Of a DNA stretch of 64,000 bases, positions 1 to 11,066 are shown one piece after another. The notes beneath the pieces are model-generated. The model was given only the letters and a program-made list of their open reading frames with translations. It did not search any database and was not told the DNA's origin. Positions within the stretch are counted from its first letter, which is position 1, and each line of letters starts with the position of its first letter. Source of the DNA: Bufo bufo (Eukaryota > Chordata > Amphibia > Anura > Bufonidae); the NCBI RefSeq assembly GCF_905171765.1, contig NC_053389.1, positions 218,680,624 through 218,744,623 of the forward strand, in the 5' to 3' direction. The translations under genes were made by a program, and so were the position numbers.

Positions 1-537
1 TCAGGAAGCTCCCACTCAAGTACAGCACGGAGCTTCTCCGGATCCATGCGAAAACCAGAAGCAGAGAGGAGAAAACCCAGAAATTGAATCTCCGATACCA
101 TAAAAAGACATTTCTCCAGCTTGGCGTACAATTTATTTTCCCGCAGAATCTGCAGAACCTGAAAAAGATGATCCTGATGGGTCTGAACATCAGGGGAAAA
201 AATCAAAATATCATCAAGATACACCAATACAAATTTCCCCATTAAATGGTAGAAAATACTATTAACAAAATGTTGAAAGACGGCCGGAGCATTCATCAGG
301 CCGAAAGGCATAACGAGATTCTCGAAATGCCCGTTAGGGGTATTAAAGGCCGTTTTCCATTCATCCCCCTCTCTGACCCTGACCAGGTTGTACGCGCCTC
401 TCAAATCCAATTTGGAAAACACCTTGGCCCCAACAATTTGGTTGAAGAGGTCCGGGATCAGAGGAAGGGGATAGGGATCGCGAATCGTGATACGGTTCAG
501 CTCCCTAAAATCTAGGCAAGGTCTCAGAGAGCCATCT
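1..537 (-). pseudogene. Reverse transcriptase core of gypsy copy 1, frameshifted
   Basis: Past the A-tract indel, the minus strand reads an RT without stops in a second frame: DFRELNRITIRDPYPLP, a motif A FSKLDLRGAYN, a motif B VMPFGLMNAPAVFQHFV and the catalytic motif C VYLDDILIF. It continues through LYAKLEKC and LGFLLSASGFRMDP to the window edge. The catalytic aspartates are present, so only the frameshift prevents a Gag-Pol fusion here. Whether RNase H and integrase follow cannot be seen. Confidence 0.88.
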
Positions 538-2166
538 TTTTTTTTTAACAAAAAAAAAACCCGCGGCCACAGGTGACTTTGAGGGACGAATATGCCCCTT
601 CTCGAGACTCTCGGAGATATAAGTTCGCATTGCGATTCTTTCCGGTTGTGAGAGATTGTAGAGGCGTGCTTTTGGCAGCTTGGCGCCGGGAATGAGGTTA
701 ATGGGACAGTCAAACTCCCGGTGAGGAGGTAGCTCCTGAACACCGCTCTCGGAAAACACGTCCGAGAAATCAGAGAGAAATGATGGCACAGTTTTAGTAG
801 ACACCTCTGCAAAAGTCGCTGTGAGACAATTCTCTCTACAAAAGTCACTCCACTCATTTATTTGCCTTCCTTGCCAATCAATAGTGGGGTTATGTCTAGT
901 GAGCCAGGGTAACCCCAAAACTAGAGGAGAAGGCAATCCGTTAAGGACAAAACAAGATATATCCTCCACATGAGTGTCACCTACAGCTAGCCGGATATTG
1001 TGAACAATGCCCTTCAGAGATCTCTGTGAGAGTGGAGCAGAGTCAATAGCAAAAACAGGTATATCCTTTTCTAATGTGCAAACCTGAAAACCATGCATGG
1101 CTACAAATTGAGTGTCAATAAGATTGACGGCCGCTCCACTATCAACAAAAATCTCACAAGAAATGACTTTGCTCTCTAGCGCCACCCTGGCAGACAGGAG
1201 AAAACGGGAACTACAGGTCAGAGGAAAAGCATCAATTCCTACATCAACTTTGCCCAAAGTAGCAGAATTTGATGATTTACCTTTTGAGGTTTTTCTCTTA
1301 TTATCGCTCTTAGTACAGTTCAAGAATCTCCTAGACGGACAAACATTTGCCAAATGACCTATGCCCCCACAACAAAAACACACCATACTCTGAGGACTAA
1401 ATCCTCTTTTATCAGGGGCAAGTCGACCTAGCTGCATGGGCTCCTCCTCAGAGGGGAGCGAGACAGGATGAGGCCCCTGCACACTGAATGAGTCCGCACC
1501 ACTGCCCCTAGACTGACAATGGCTGGACAGAGAGGTCTCGTTTCTTTCTCTTAGACGCCTGTCAAGGCGTACCGCCAATGACATGGCAGACTCTAAGGAC
1601 GTTGGTCTCTCATGGAAAGCAAACGCATCTTTCAATCTCTCTGAGAGACCATGACAGAACTGACTCCGGAGTGCAGCATCATTCCAACCCGAATCAGCTG
1701 CCCATCTCCGAAATTCAGAACAATAAAGCTCCGCAGACAGTTTGTTCTGGCATAAAACACGTAAGTTAGATTCGGCCAGAGCAACACGATCCGGGTCATC
1801 ATAAATCTGCCCCAGGGCCACAAAAAATCTTTCCACGGATCGAAGGGAGGGATCCCCCGATGGCAGCGAAAAAGCCCAAATCTGAGCATTACCCCTGAGC
1901 AGGGAGATGGCAATCCTCACCCTCTGCTCCTCCTTACCAGAGGAGTGGGGACACAAGCAAAAATGGAGTTTGCATGCCTCTCTGAAGCGAACAAAATTCT
2001 CACTGCCCCCGGAGAACGTTTCCGGAAGTGAGACCTTTGGCTCGCAACAGACTCCATGAGCCGGAGCAGAGCCCAATGCTTGAAGCTGAGTCATAGATTG
2101 ACGGAGATCCGCTACTTCCAAAGAAAGACCCTGCATGCGGTCAACCAGGCCAGAAAGCGGATCCAT
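505..2166 (-). CDS. Gag-protease and start of RT, gypsy copy 1
   Basis: The 553-residue frame opens with a gypsy Gag capsid region (FREACKLHF near residue 60, IYDDPDRVALAESNLR near 120). A CCHC zinc knuckle, CFCCGGIGHLANVC, follows near residue 263 and should bind the genomic RNA. An aspartic protease carries its active-site DSGAAVNLI near residue 345. The frame ends in the N-terminal part of RT (KGHIRPSKSPVAAGFFFVKKK is split by the frameshift). Translation would release capsid, nucleocapsid and protease from one polyprotein. After the lysine run an extra A in the A-tract near 540-550 shifts the frame, giving an out-of-frame tail and a stop. The start methionine lies directly downstream of the LTR and leader. 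The paralogue at 51590-54281 has the same domain order. Confidence 0.88.
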   Translation of the reverse strand: MDPLSGLVDRMQGLSLEVADLRQSMTQLQALGSAPAHGVCCEPKVSLPETFSGGSENFVRFREACKLHFCLCPHSSGKEEQRVRIAISLLRGNAQIWAFSLPSGDPSLRSVERFFVALGQIYDDPDRVALAESNLRVLCQNKLSAELYCSEFRRWAADSGWNDAALRSQFCHGLSERLKDAFAFHERPTSLESAMSLAVRLDRRLRERNETSLSSHCQSRGSGADSFSVQGPHPVSLPSEEEPMQLGRLAPDKRGFSPQSMVCFCCGGIGHLANVCPSRRFLNCTKSDNKRKTSKGKSSNSATLGKVDVGIDAFPLTCSSRFLLSARVALESKVISCEIFVDSGAAVNLIDTQFVAMHGFQVCTLEKDIPVFAIDSAPLSQRSLKGIVHNIRLAVGDTHVEDISCFVLNGLPSPLVLGLPWLTRHNPTIDWQGRQINEWSDFCRENCLTATFAEVSTKTVPSFLSDFSDVFSESGVQELPPHREFDCPINLIPGAKLPKARLYNLSQPERIAMRTYISESLEKGHIRPSKSPVAAGFFFVKKKRWLSETLPRF

Positions 2167-2197
2167 GTCAAAAAAGGACGGTTTTGGTGGATTATAA

Positions 2198-2840
2198 TGT
2201 CACGGCTGTATGTGAGCAACAATAGTATACACAGTAAAAGAGCTACTGACCGGACCCAAACTAGGGAGGATTAAGGGTGACCCCTGTCAGACCCTCAAAG
2301 CTCTCCCTATGCTGCTAAAGCACATGCCCGGATCCAAATGGCGGAACGAGGCATGCCCACGTACCTAAGACTGATGACCACTGTAACCCCTACAATAGTG
2401 GAAGGGGCACGGCCACCGGTGCCCTACTCAGTATATGGAGGGAACCGTGGCCACCTCAGATCCAGTCAGAAAATAATCAGGTACACAACAATGTCTGTAC
2501 ACTTAGCTGAAGGTGTTGCAGCCGCAGAGAAGACGGATCCAAGGACAGCTGGCAATATCCGGAGTGCTTGCTGCAGCAGAACACAGGTCCAGTGAACTGA
2601 TAGCTACAAGTGAAGATACTAAAGCAAGAGCTACAACTGAAATAAGAACTATAATCCACGCCCTACAATAGGAGGAGGGGTGATATAAAGAGAGGGAAAT
2701 CAAACGCATGAGGAACAGCTGGGAGGAAGGAAACCAAAAGTAAACAGAGCAGTGAGAACTCCTCCCAGCTCTAGTAGTGACATCATCACAGGGGTGGAGA
2801 AACAGAGCTGTGAGAACGTCCCAAAGCTCTGGTAGTGACA
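2198..2840 (-). repeat. 5' LTR of gypsy copy 1
   Basis: On the minus strand the segment starts TGTCACTACC and ends CCGTGACA, giving TG...CA ends and a length of 643 bp. The LTR of gypsy copy 2 is 652 bp, starts TGTCACGAGG and is followed by a similar TTAT-rich leader. The Gag start codon lies 31 bases downstream. The matching 3' LTR is outside the window, so the boundaries rest on the terminal motif and on comparison with copy 2. Confidence 0.7.
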
Positions 2841-3210
2841 ACAACATCTTACATACAAACAATAAAACTGGAAAATAGGGATTATTCTAAATGTGGTATT
2901 ATACCTACTATAAATAAAAAAAATAGAAGCTCTTTGCGCACATTTTTGATCAAATGTGTGTCGGGCCCATCTACCAGGCGTCATAGGCGACTATGAATGT
3001 GCTTGTCTAAATTTTCTTGTATTGCATTTAGGCGCCTCTTTCAGAACTCCGGCAGATCCACCGCCAGTGCAGGTCCTTATTAAATGTGCTTTTTTTTTTA
3101 TTAATGTAGGTTAATAAATGTGCCCCTATATTTAAATTTTTTTTTTGGGGTGGGTGCACATTTTACATCTATTTCTCTGGGCATTGTTTGTTTCTACATG
3201 TATGTAGCAC
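2841..3210. other. Unassigned spacer
   Basis: AT-rich sequence with short poly-A and poly-T runs between the gypsy LTR and the next repeat. I see no coding signal or recognisable repeat terminus. Confidence 0.5.
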
Positions 3211-3564
3211 TAGTGTTGGGCGCGAATATTCGAATAGCGAAATATTTATCGTGAATATTGCCACTTCGAGAATTCGCAAATATTTAGAATATAGTGATAT
3301 ATATTCTTAATTTCGAATATTCTAGATTTTTTTTTCATCAGTAACCTCCCTTCTTGCTTGTGGGCCAATGAGAAGGCTGCAGTGTCTTTTTCTGAGCTTA
3401 GCAACATCCCTAGCAACCAATAGGAAAGTTGCCCACCCCTTACTATATAAGAACCTCCCCAGCAGCCCTTGTATGCAGTATTTTGCAGATCTGAGAGAGA
3501 AAGCAGTGTTATTGCTCTGCTCTCTGCTTTCCTATGTCATTATATTAGATAGTTAGTTAGTTAG

Positions 3565-3566
<2 letters not shown>

Positions 3567-3606
<40 letters not shown>
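3567..3606. repeat. (TA)n microsatellite, Tc1 target
   Basis: An uninterrupted run of about 20 TA dinucleotides. It resumes at 4657 beyond the Tc1 copy, so the transposon inserted into the microsatellite. Confidence 0.95.
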
Positions 3607-3609
<3 letters not shown>

Positions 3610-4656
3610 TCACCTAAAGAATTATTAGGAACACCTGTTCTATTTCTCATTAATGCGATTATCTAGTCAACCAATCACATGGCAGTTGCTTCAATGCATT
3701 TAGGGGTGTGGTCCTGGTCAAGACAATCTCCTGAACTCCAAACTGAATGTCAGAATGGGAAAGAAAGGTGATTTAAGCAATTTTGAGCGTGGCATGGTTG
3801 TTGGTGCCAGACGGGCCAGTCTGAGTATTTCACAATCTGCTCAGTTACTGGGATTTTCACGCACAACCATTTCTAGGGTTTACAAAGAATGGTGTGAAAA
3901 GGGAAAAACATCCAGTACGCGGCAGTCCTGTGGACAAAAATGCCTTGTGGATGCTAGAGGTCAGAGGAGAATGGGCCGGCTGATTCAAGCTGATAGAAGA
4001 GCAACGTTGACTGAAATAACCACTCGTTACAACCGAGGTATGCAGCAAAGCATTTGTGAAGCCACAACATGCACAACCTTGAGGTGGATGGGCTACAACA
4101 GCAGAAGACCCCACCGGGTACCACTCATCTCCACTACAAATAGGAAAAAGTGGCTACAATTTGCACAAGCTCACCAAAATTGGACTGTTGAAGACTGGAA
4201 AAATGTTGCCTGGTCTGATGAGTCTCGATTTCTGTTGAGACATTCAAATGGTAGAGTCTGAATTTGGCGTAAACAGAATGAGAACATGTATCCATACTCT
4301 GATGGCTACTTCCAGCAGGATAATGCACCATGTCACAAAGCTCAAATCATTTCAAATTGGTTTCTTGAACATGACAATGAGTTCACTGTACTAAAATGGC
4401 CCCCACAGTCACCAGATCTCAACCCAATAGAGCATCTTTGGGATGTGGTGGAACGGGAGCTTCGTGCCCTGGATGTGCATCCCTCAAATCTCCATCAACT
4501 GCAAGATGATATCCTATCAATATGGGCCAACATTTCTAAAGAATGCTATCAGCACCTTGTTGAATCAATGCCACGTAGAATTAAGGCAGTTCTGAAGGCA
4601 AAAGGGGGTCCAACACCGTATTAGTATGGTGTTCCTAATAATTCTTTAGGTGAGTG
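3607..4656 (+). mobile_element. Tc1/mariner element, family A copy 1 (internally deleted)
   Basis: Both ends carry CACTCACCTAAAGAATTATT in inverted orientation, extending to GGAACACC, with TA on each side (3605-3606, 4657-4658). The length is 1050 bp. A near-identical copy on the opposite strand lies at 38454-39489. The transposase frame inside is broken and lacks part of its catalytic domain, so this copy could move only with enzyme supplied in trans. Confidence 0.95.
3755..4624 (+). pseudogene. Tc1-family transposase, nonsense mutation and internal deletion
   Basis: The frame begins MGKKGDLSNFERGMVVGARR, followed by two helix-turn-helix units (SISQSAQLLGFSRTTISRVY) that would bind the terminal repeats. 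It continues to the first catalytic Asp in WSDESRF. A TGA at 4259-4261 interrupts it where the other copy has CGA. Reading resumes as IWRKQNENMYP, then SDGYFQQDNAPCHKA (second Asp) and NPIEHLWD (Glu). The stretch normally found between the first and second Asp of Tc1 transposases is missing: the sequence jumps from ENM straight to YPYSDG. The spacing of the last two catalytic residues is 34, as expected for DD34E enzymes. Confidence 0.93.
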
Positions 4657-4743
4657 TATATATATAATACAGATAGTGGGAGATAGTCAGTGTAGGTTAG
4701 ATAGTGATAGAGTGTAGCTGATAGGTTCTGCTGTTCATACATA

Positions 4744-5446
4744 CAGTGAGGAACAGAAGTATTTGAACACCCTGCGATTTTGCAAGTTCTCCCACTTAGA
4801 AATCATGGAGGGGTCTGAAATTCACATTGTAGATGCATTCCCACTGAGAGACAGAATAAAAAAAATTTAAAAAATTCAGGAAATCACATTGTATGATTTT
4901 TAAAGAATTTATTTGTCTTGCACTGCTGAACATAAGTATTTGGACACCTGAGAAAATCAGTGTTAATATTTGGTACAGAGGCCATTGTTTGCAATTACAG
5001 AGGTCAAACGTTTCCTGTACAGTAGTTCTTGACCAGGTTTGCACACACTGCAACAGGGACTTTGGCCCACTCCTCCACACAGATCTCCTCTAGATCTGTC
5101 AGGTTTCGGGGCTGTCGCTGAGCAACACAGAGTTTCAGCTCCCTCCAAAGATGTTCTATTGGATTTAGGTCTGGAGACTGGCTAGGCCACTCCAGAACCT
5201 TGATATGCTTCTTACGGAGCCACTCCTTGGTTATCCTGGCTGTGTGCTTCGGGTCGTTGTCATGTTGGAAGACCCAGCCACGACCCATCTTCAATGCTCT
5301 GACTGAGGGAAGGAGGTTGTTGCTCAAAATCTCACAATAAATGACCCCACAATGCACCTACAATGTGAATTTCAGACCCCTCCATGATTTCTAAGTGGGA
5401 GAACTTGCAAAATCACAGGGTGTTCAAAAACTTCTGTTCCTCACTG
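4744..5446 (-). mobile_element. Tc1/mariner element, family B (703-bp deletion derivative)
   Basis: Terminal inverted repeats of about 88 bp start CAGTGAGGAACAGAAGTATT on the left and are matched in reverse from 5358 to 5446. TA lies on both sides (4742-4743, 5447-5448). Only the C-terminal half of the transposase remains between them. Confidence 0.93.
5004..5357 (-). pseudogene. Tc1 transposase C-terminal half
   Basis: The minus-strand frame carries [14 protein letters not shown] with the second catalytic Asp, then [20 protein letters not shown] with the catalytic Glu 35 residues later (DD34E spacing). It ends in the family-typical tail LVKNYC. The DNA-binding domain and the first catalytic Asp are gone: the 5' terminal repeat runs directly into the middle of the catalytic domain. 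Confidence 0.92.
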
Positions 5447-5865
5447 TACATGCTACATACATAGTGCTGTGATGTCACACGTTCACAACAATACTTAGTG
5501 CACCAATCACTAATAAGTAGTCAGACCTGTTAAAATGGGAAGTTGCACGTATTGCGCCAAAATATTTGCATCATTAGTGCCGATTTCACAATCGCGAATA
5601 TATTGGAGCACGCTATCTGCATATAAAGCTATTGTAATGTTCTGCCGTGCCAACCATTTTCTCCAGTCTCAGGAAACTTCTAGCAGCTTGAAAAATGTAG
5701 CTATAGTGACCCACGCCTGTATTTTGCGCGCATTACGCGAATATTACATTGCAGATTTTTCACGATCAAGAAAATAATCTCGAATTCGCGAATATATGAT
5801 GAATATTCTACCAAATATTCACAAAATATCGCAAATTCGAATATTGCCCCTGCTGCTCATCACTA

Positions 5866-6784
5866 GCACCCCAATTCTTCCATCTGGCAGTGCCCATCTG
5901 TTTTTTTGCTATGAGAATATTATCAGATCATGTTTGAAATCTCTGAGTTGTCTCCAGATTCCATGTGATCCTCAGAGGTTTTGTACATCTCTATTTAAGG
6001 ATCTTTCTCTCGTCTTCAGACTCTTCACCATTGATCTCCAGTCTAGATCTGATGACTTTTCATGGATTTTCAATCACACACACTGTAAATCAGTGACACC
6101 GGAGAAGACTCTGTGCATTTTTTGGATTTGTGAAGATTAATGATACAAGGAGAATTGATCTTCAGAACTTTCCTGGAAGATGACACAAATGTCTGAAGTT
6201 CATCAGATTTATCAGAAAACATTAGAATTTGATCTGCTCTTTCCTCCATTCTGAAACACGAGCCTTGATTTGAGAAATGATAGGATAACAAATATCAGTG
6301 TTCTAGAGCAGGCACAGCGAGGTGTGGAAGGTTCTACTGTAGAGATACATCTAGAGAAATCTGACATTCAAATACCAAATAAGGCAAAATCCTCTAATTA
6401 GGAGGAACACAAGGGCCATCAAATATTTACAAAGATGGAGAGTCCTAGAGCTGGAATAATTCAGTGGACAGGAAAGGGTTATCGTGAATCTCCTTCTAGG
6501 ATACACAGGTGGAATGGAATTAGTATTCCGGTTATTCTAAAAATGATTTCCTTATTCATTAGATAGAGATAAATACATCAAGTGACATGGTCACAGCCAA
6601 GGAAAGTCAGGATTTCTTGAACGGTAAATGCGTATTGGCCAAAAGGCAACCCTAGCATATAGGCGGGACAAGCTGTGGTAGAGAATTGCCTCTCAGAGAC
6701 CCATAGCAGCACAGTCTCATAGCCAAAATGATGCCATTAAAATTACAACTTTCCCCACATAAAACAAATGCTCATGTGTTTATG
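5866..6784. other. Unassigned low-complexity-free spacer
   Basis: About 0.9 kb of ordinary AT-leaning sequence. Short open frames (5796-6140 and its reverse) have no recognisable domain. No repeat ends were identified. Confidence 0.4.
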
Positions 6785-7215
6785 TTAAAAGGGTTTTCCA
6801 GGATTTTTATACTGATGACCTATCCTCAGGATAGGTAGGTCATTATTATGTGATCGGTGGGGGTCTGACACCTGGGACACCCGCCGATCAGCTGTTTTGA
6901 GAAGGCACCAGCGCTCCTGTGAGCGCCGCTGCCTTCTCACAACTTACCAAGCACAGCGCCATACATTGTATAGCGGCTGTGTTTGGTATTGCAGCTCTGC
7001 CCCACTCACTTTAATGGGGATGAGCTGTTCCTAGGCCATGTGATGTCACTGGACTAGGAAAAGCAGAGAGAAGGCAGCAGCGCTTCCAGGAGCACCACTG
7101 CCTTCTCAAACAGCTGATAGGCGAAGGTCCCAGCGGAGGACCCCAACCAATCAGATACTGATGACCTATATAGAGTATAGGTCATTAGTATGAAAATCTC
7201 AGAAAATCCCCTTAA
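6785..7215. mobile_element. TTAA-flanked MITE (piggyBac- or Kolobok-type)
   Basis: TTAA at 6785-6788 and 7212-7215 bounds a 431-bp unit. The ends read AAGGGTTTTCCAGGATTTTT and, reversed, GGGGATTTTCTGAGATTTTC. Both run into paired ATGACCTAT...ATAGGTCAT stem sequences. The interior also contains an inverted GAAGGCA/TGCCTTC pair. No ORF is present, so it depends on another transposase. TTAA target sites fit piggyBac or Kolobok elements. Confidence 0.8.
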
Positions 7216-7317
7216 TGGAAAAATAAGAAAGTTATGGCTTTTGAAATGTGGAGATCAAAGAACAAAAAAAATAATAATCACCAAGTCTTACAGTACGTAC
7301 TAAACTAGGCTGCATCC

Positions 7318-7781
7318 TTAAAGGGGTTGTCTCACTTCAGCAAGTGGTATTTATCATGTAGAGGAAGTTAATACAAGGCACTTACTAATGTATTGTTATT
7401 GTCCATATTGCTTCCTTTGCTGGCTATAGTCATTTCTCCATCTCATTTTACACTGCTCGTTTCAATGGTTAGGACCACACTGCAATCAATCAGCGGTGGC
7501 CATGCTTGCAGACTATAGCAAAAAGTTCCAGGTTCTCTGGTGGCTGGGACCGTGGGAGCTCACGTAGGATGGTGCTTTTTTTCTATAATGTGCAAGCACG
7601 GCCACCACTGATGGATTGCTGGGTGGTCCTAACCATGAATACAAGCAGTGTATAATGTAATGTAAAAATGAATCCAGCCAGCAAAGGAAGCACTATGGAT
7701 AATAACAATACAATAGTAAGTGCCTTGTATTAACTTTCTCTTCATAATCTGTTATTTGCGGAAGAGACACAGCTGCTTTAA
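7318..7781. mobile_element. TTAA-flanked MITE with long imperfect palindrome
   Basis: TTAA at 7318-7321 and 7778-7781 encloses 464 bp. Much of it is an imperfect palindrome: GTTAATACAAGGCACTTACT at the left is matched in reverse at the right, as are the CTTCCTTTGCTGGCT and GGTTAGGACCAC blocks. Transcripts would fold into a long hairpin. It has no coding capacity. Confidence 0.82.
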
Positions 7782-8273
7782 GGGGTTATAAAAATAGAAA
7801 AATGTACGGTATAGTGAAAACAGTTCATACATATGATACATAGCAGGTAAAATAATATAAGGCTGAATTCAGATGAAAGATAAGATACTCGTCTGTGTTC
7901 AAGATGGTGAACATGATTGAGTTTTTAACCCCTTCCCGCATTATCACGTACCTGTACGTGAGCGAATGAGGCACCTTGCCGCATCCTCACGTGCATGTAT
8001 GTGATGGGATCGGGCAGGTACAGGAGCTGCACCTGCCCGATCCGCAGCACTGGCCCGTCTGTTACTGATAGCCGGGCCCCTGCTGCATCCACCGACATCG
8101 GTTTGTGCGGTGATGCCGGCTGATTAACCCTTTCACGTGCAGCGGTCAGCGCTGACTGCGGCACATGCGGGGTACACAGAGGGAGGGGGCTCCCTGTGAC
8201 TCCATCGCCCCCCCACGCTACACTGGCAGGGGGTCAATGGCTTTCAGACTATGGAGATACTAAAACATGATTT

Positions 8274-9304
8274 TGTCACGGTCATATTAGTGTTTGACTG
8301 TGACGCTGTTGCCATGCAGACTGGTTGCCGGTGGCAATGTGTTGTTGCAGTTTGCATGTGCACTTCCCCTTTAAGGTTTGCCTCCCTGCTGTTTGGTGAG
8401 CAAGGGGTTCATCTTCATGCTAGTGGGGATTAAGGTGTTTCCTGGGAGTGGCCGCGGGCTTGATATATACCTGTGGCTTGCTGGCTGGGTGCAGTTGTAC
8501 TATAGCCTTGCTTGGTATTGGAGCTTTGCTCCTTGACTGGGTGTTTCTGCCCAGTCCTTGAGGGCCACCTTATGGAACATAAATTGTCCTCCCTTATGTA
8601 CCCTCCATGTACCTTTACTCTCACTTGTTGTATGTGTGGTGTGGGTTTATGTTCTGGGTGTGTGAAGCATTTTCTTGGTTGTACATGTCTGGGCTGTTGT
8701 TGGTGTTGGTCCCTGCATGTATGCTATACGTCACCCGGTATGTTGATACCTCCGGAAGGGGGCTGGTTTCCCGGAGGGGTGAACCATAAGTCTGGATGCA
8801 GTGCTGTCTGGGGCTGCCGTGCACCTTGCTGTATGGGGCCCAGGCAGTATCAGGTTTGCTGAATACCTGTGTGTGGTGTTGTTTGTGCGGTGTCCTATTT
8901 GGTGTGTGGGCACCTGTACTTTTGCACAGGTTCCAGTCGTGATCGCTGCTGCAGGTAAGTGTGTTTTTGGTGTTCTTACCTGCCGACTGCTGTATTCAGT
9001 CATCCACTTTTCCCTGCAGCTAGGCCTGTGGAGACTCTGGTTCATCCATGTCTTGGATGAACCTGGTTGTCTCTTGTCCCTGTCTCCTAACCTCAGGGAT
9101 ATTCAGGGATTTCAGGGTTTTGAGGTTCCACTGTATGGGCTCTCCTACCTCAAGGGTCGGCTCATACAGTTAGGAGAACAGGGCCAGATTTAGGGATGCT
9201 ATAGGAGGTCACCAGCTCCCTTTTCTTGGTAGCCTGGTCTAGCTGCTACCCCCATCCCTTTTACATTGTATGGTGGGGGGTTTCCCCCACTCCCCACCGT
9301 GACA
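8274..9304 (+). repeat. Solo LTR of an unidentified LTR retroelement
   Basis: TGTCACGG...CCGTGACA ends bound 1031 bp flanked by a perfect 5-bp duplication, GATTT (8269-8273 and 9305-9309). The uninterrupted version of this target is visible one tandem unit away near 9650. A TATA-like GATATATACC (8462-8471) supports plus orientation. LTR recombination has removed any internal region. The short ORFs inside are chance frames. Confidence 0.8.
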
Positions 9305-10220
9305 GATTTTCTTTATGTTTCAAAAATATTAGTGTATAAAACTTTAATAGATAAAAAAAAGTAGACATATTAGGTATTGCCACGTCCATAACAACCTACT
9401 CTATACAAATATCACCTTATTTTACCCCTCAGATCAACACCGTAAAAAAAAAAAGTAAAAACTGTATAAAAAAGTCATTTTTTGTCACCTTACATCACAA
9501 AAAGTGTAATACCAAGCGATAAAAAATTCATGCGCACCCCACAATTATAGCAATAAGACCATCATCTCATCCCACAAAAAAATGAGACCCTACCTAAGAC
9601 AACCACCCAAAATATTAAAAAAACAATGGCTCTCATAATATGGAGACACTAAAACATGATTTTCTTTGTTTCAAAAATGCTGTTACTGTGTAAAACTTTA
9701 ATTAAAAAAAAGTATGAATATTAGTTATCGCCGTATCCGTAATAACCTGCTGTATAAAAATATCACATGACCTAACCCCTCAGGTGAACACCATAAAAAA
9801 TATAAAAATTTACGGTGTAAAAAAAGCCATATTTTGTCACCTTACATTACAAAATGTGTAATACCAAGCGATCAACAAGTCATACGCACCCCAAAATCAT
9901 ACCAATCTATCCGTCATCTCATCCCGCAAAAAATAAGACCCTACATAAGACAGTAGCCCAAAAATAAAAATAAACTATGGCTTTCAGAAACTGGAGACAC
10001 TAAAAAAAAAATTATTTTCAAAAATGCTTTATTATGTAAAACTGAAACAAACAATCACAAATTTGGTATTGTCACGTCCGTAACAACCTGTTCTATAAAA
10101 ATACCCCATGATATAACCTGTCAGATGAACATTGTAAATAACAAAAAATAAAAATGGTGCCAAAACAGCTATTTTTTGTTACCTTGCCTCACAAAAAGTG
10201 TAATATAGAGCAACCAAAAA
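9305..10220. repeat. Tandem units of about 350 bp
   Basis: Landmarks such as CAAAAAGTGTAAT (near 9494 and 10193; its counterpart near 9850 reads CAAAATGTGTAAT) and TTTCAAAAAT (9317, 9668, 10016) recur at about 350-bp spacing. This marks at least three diverged copies of one unit. A related AT-rich unit lies near 35500-35990. Confidence 0.7.
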
Positions 10221-11066
10221 TCATTTGTACCCTAAGTTAGTACCAACAAACTGCCACCTTATTCGTAGTATCCAAAATAGGGTAATTTTCAATTATTTTA
10301 AATTTGCTCTTCAAATGTGACATGGCCCTCCAAAAACCATATGGCATTCGTTTCCTGCCCTGCCGTGTGCCCGTACAGCAGTGGGGTGTTTCTGTAATGT
10401 ACAGAATCAGGGTAATACATATTGAGTTTTGTTTGGCTGTTAACCCTTGCTTTGTTACTGTACAAAATTGATTAAAATGGAAAATCTGCACAAAAAAGTG
10501 AAATTCTGAAATTTCATCTCCAGTTTTCTTTAATTCTTGTGGAACCCCTAAAGGGTTAACAAAGTTTGTAAAATCAGTTTTGAATTCCTTGAGGTGTGTA
10601 GTTTCTAAAATTGGGTCATTTTTGGGTGGTTTCTATTATGTAAGCCTCACAAAGTGAGTTAAGACCTGAACTGGTCCTTAAAAAGATTCAGCGTCCCCAA
10701 AAAATAAAATGGCATTCACAAAATCATCCAAACATGAAGTAGATATATGGGGAATGTAAAGTAATAACTATTTTTGGAGGTATTACTGTCTATTATAAAA
10801 GTAGAGAAATAGAAATTAGCAAATTTGCAAAATTTTCAAAATTTTTGGTAAATTTGGTATTTTTTTTTTATAAATAAAAATGAAATTTTTTGACTCAATT
10901 TTACCACTATCATGAAGTACAATATGTGACGAGAGAAAAAATCTCAGAATGGCCTGGACAAGTAAAAGTGTTTTAAAGTGATTACCACATAAAGTGACAC
11001 ATGTCAGATTTTCTAAAAATGGCCTGGTCCTGAAGGTAAAAACTAGCTTGGTCTTGAAGGGGTTAA

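Larger units (their letters stand above)
1..2840 (-). mobile_element. Ty3/gypsy LTR retrotransposon, copy 1 (5' part, runs off the left edge)
   Basis: Read on the minus strand, this is a 5' LTR (2840 to 2198), a short leader, then Gag, protease and reverse transcriptase, still in RT at base 1. The protein order and the Gag and RT sequences closely resemble the second gypsy element at 50869-63260, so the two are diverged members of one family. The second copy ends in the start of a chromodomain, so this one is probably a chromovirus too, although its integrase lies outside the window. The frame is broken by an indel in a poly-A tract near 540. Confidence 0.9.
3211..5865. mobile_element. Non-autonomous DNA element with AT-rich terminal repeats, host of two Tc1 insertions
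   Basis: The left end reads TAGTGTTGGGCGCGAATATT and the right end, reversed, reads TAGTGATGAGCAGCAGGGGC followed by AATATTCGAA. Both ends continue into stretches dense in GAATATTCG. GCAC flanks both sides (3207-3210 and 5866-5869), a possible 4-bp target duplication. The interior has a TATA-like tract (3447-3455), a GATAGTTAGTTAG run and a TA microsatellite, but no ORF of its own. Removing the two Tc1 copies would leave roughly 900 bp. The family is not identified; the inverted AT-rich ends are the evidence. Confidence 0.45.
7925..11066. mobile_element. Large TTAA-flanked repeat element, interrupted by a solo LTR
   Basis: It starts TTAACCCCTTCCCGCA (7925) and ends CTTGAAGGGGTTAA (11066), so both ends are CCCCTT after TTAA. 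The right 250 bp (TCAGATTTT, GTGACGAG, GGCCTGG blocks) recur in reverse orientation at 63261-64000, which identifies a dispersed family. The middle is three or more tandem units of about 350 bp. Without the LTR insertion the element would be about 2.1 kb. No ORF has a recognisable domain. Confidence 0.65.

Noticed and set aside
246..515. 89-residue plus-strand frame
   Set aside because: It is antisense to the gypsy RT core read on the minus strand.
8512..9193. Cys/Trp-rich frames in the solo LTR
   Set aside because: They lie wholly within an LTR, with overlapping frames on both strands and no domain.
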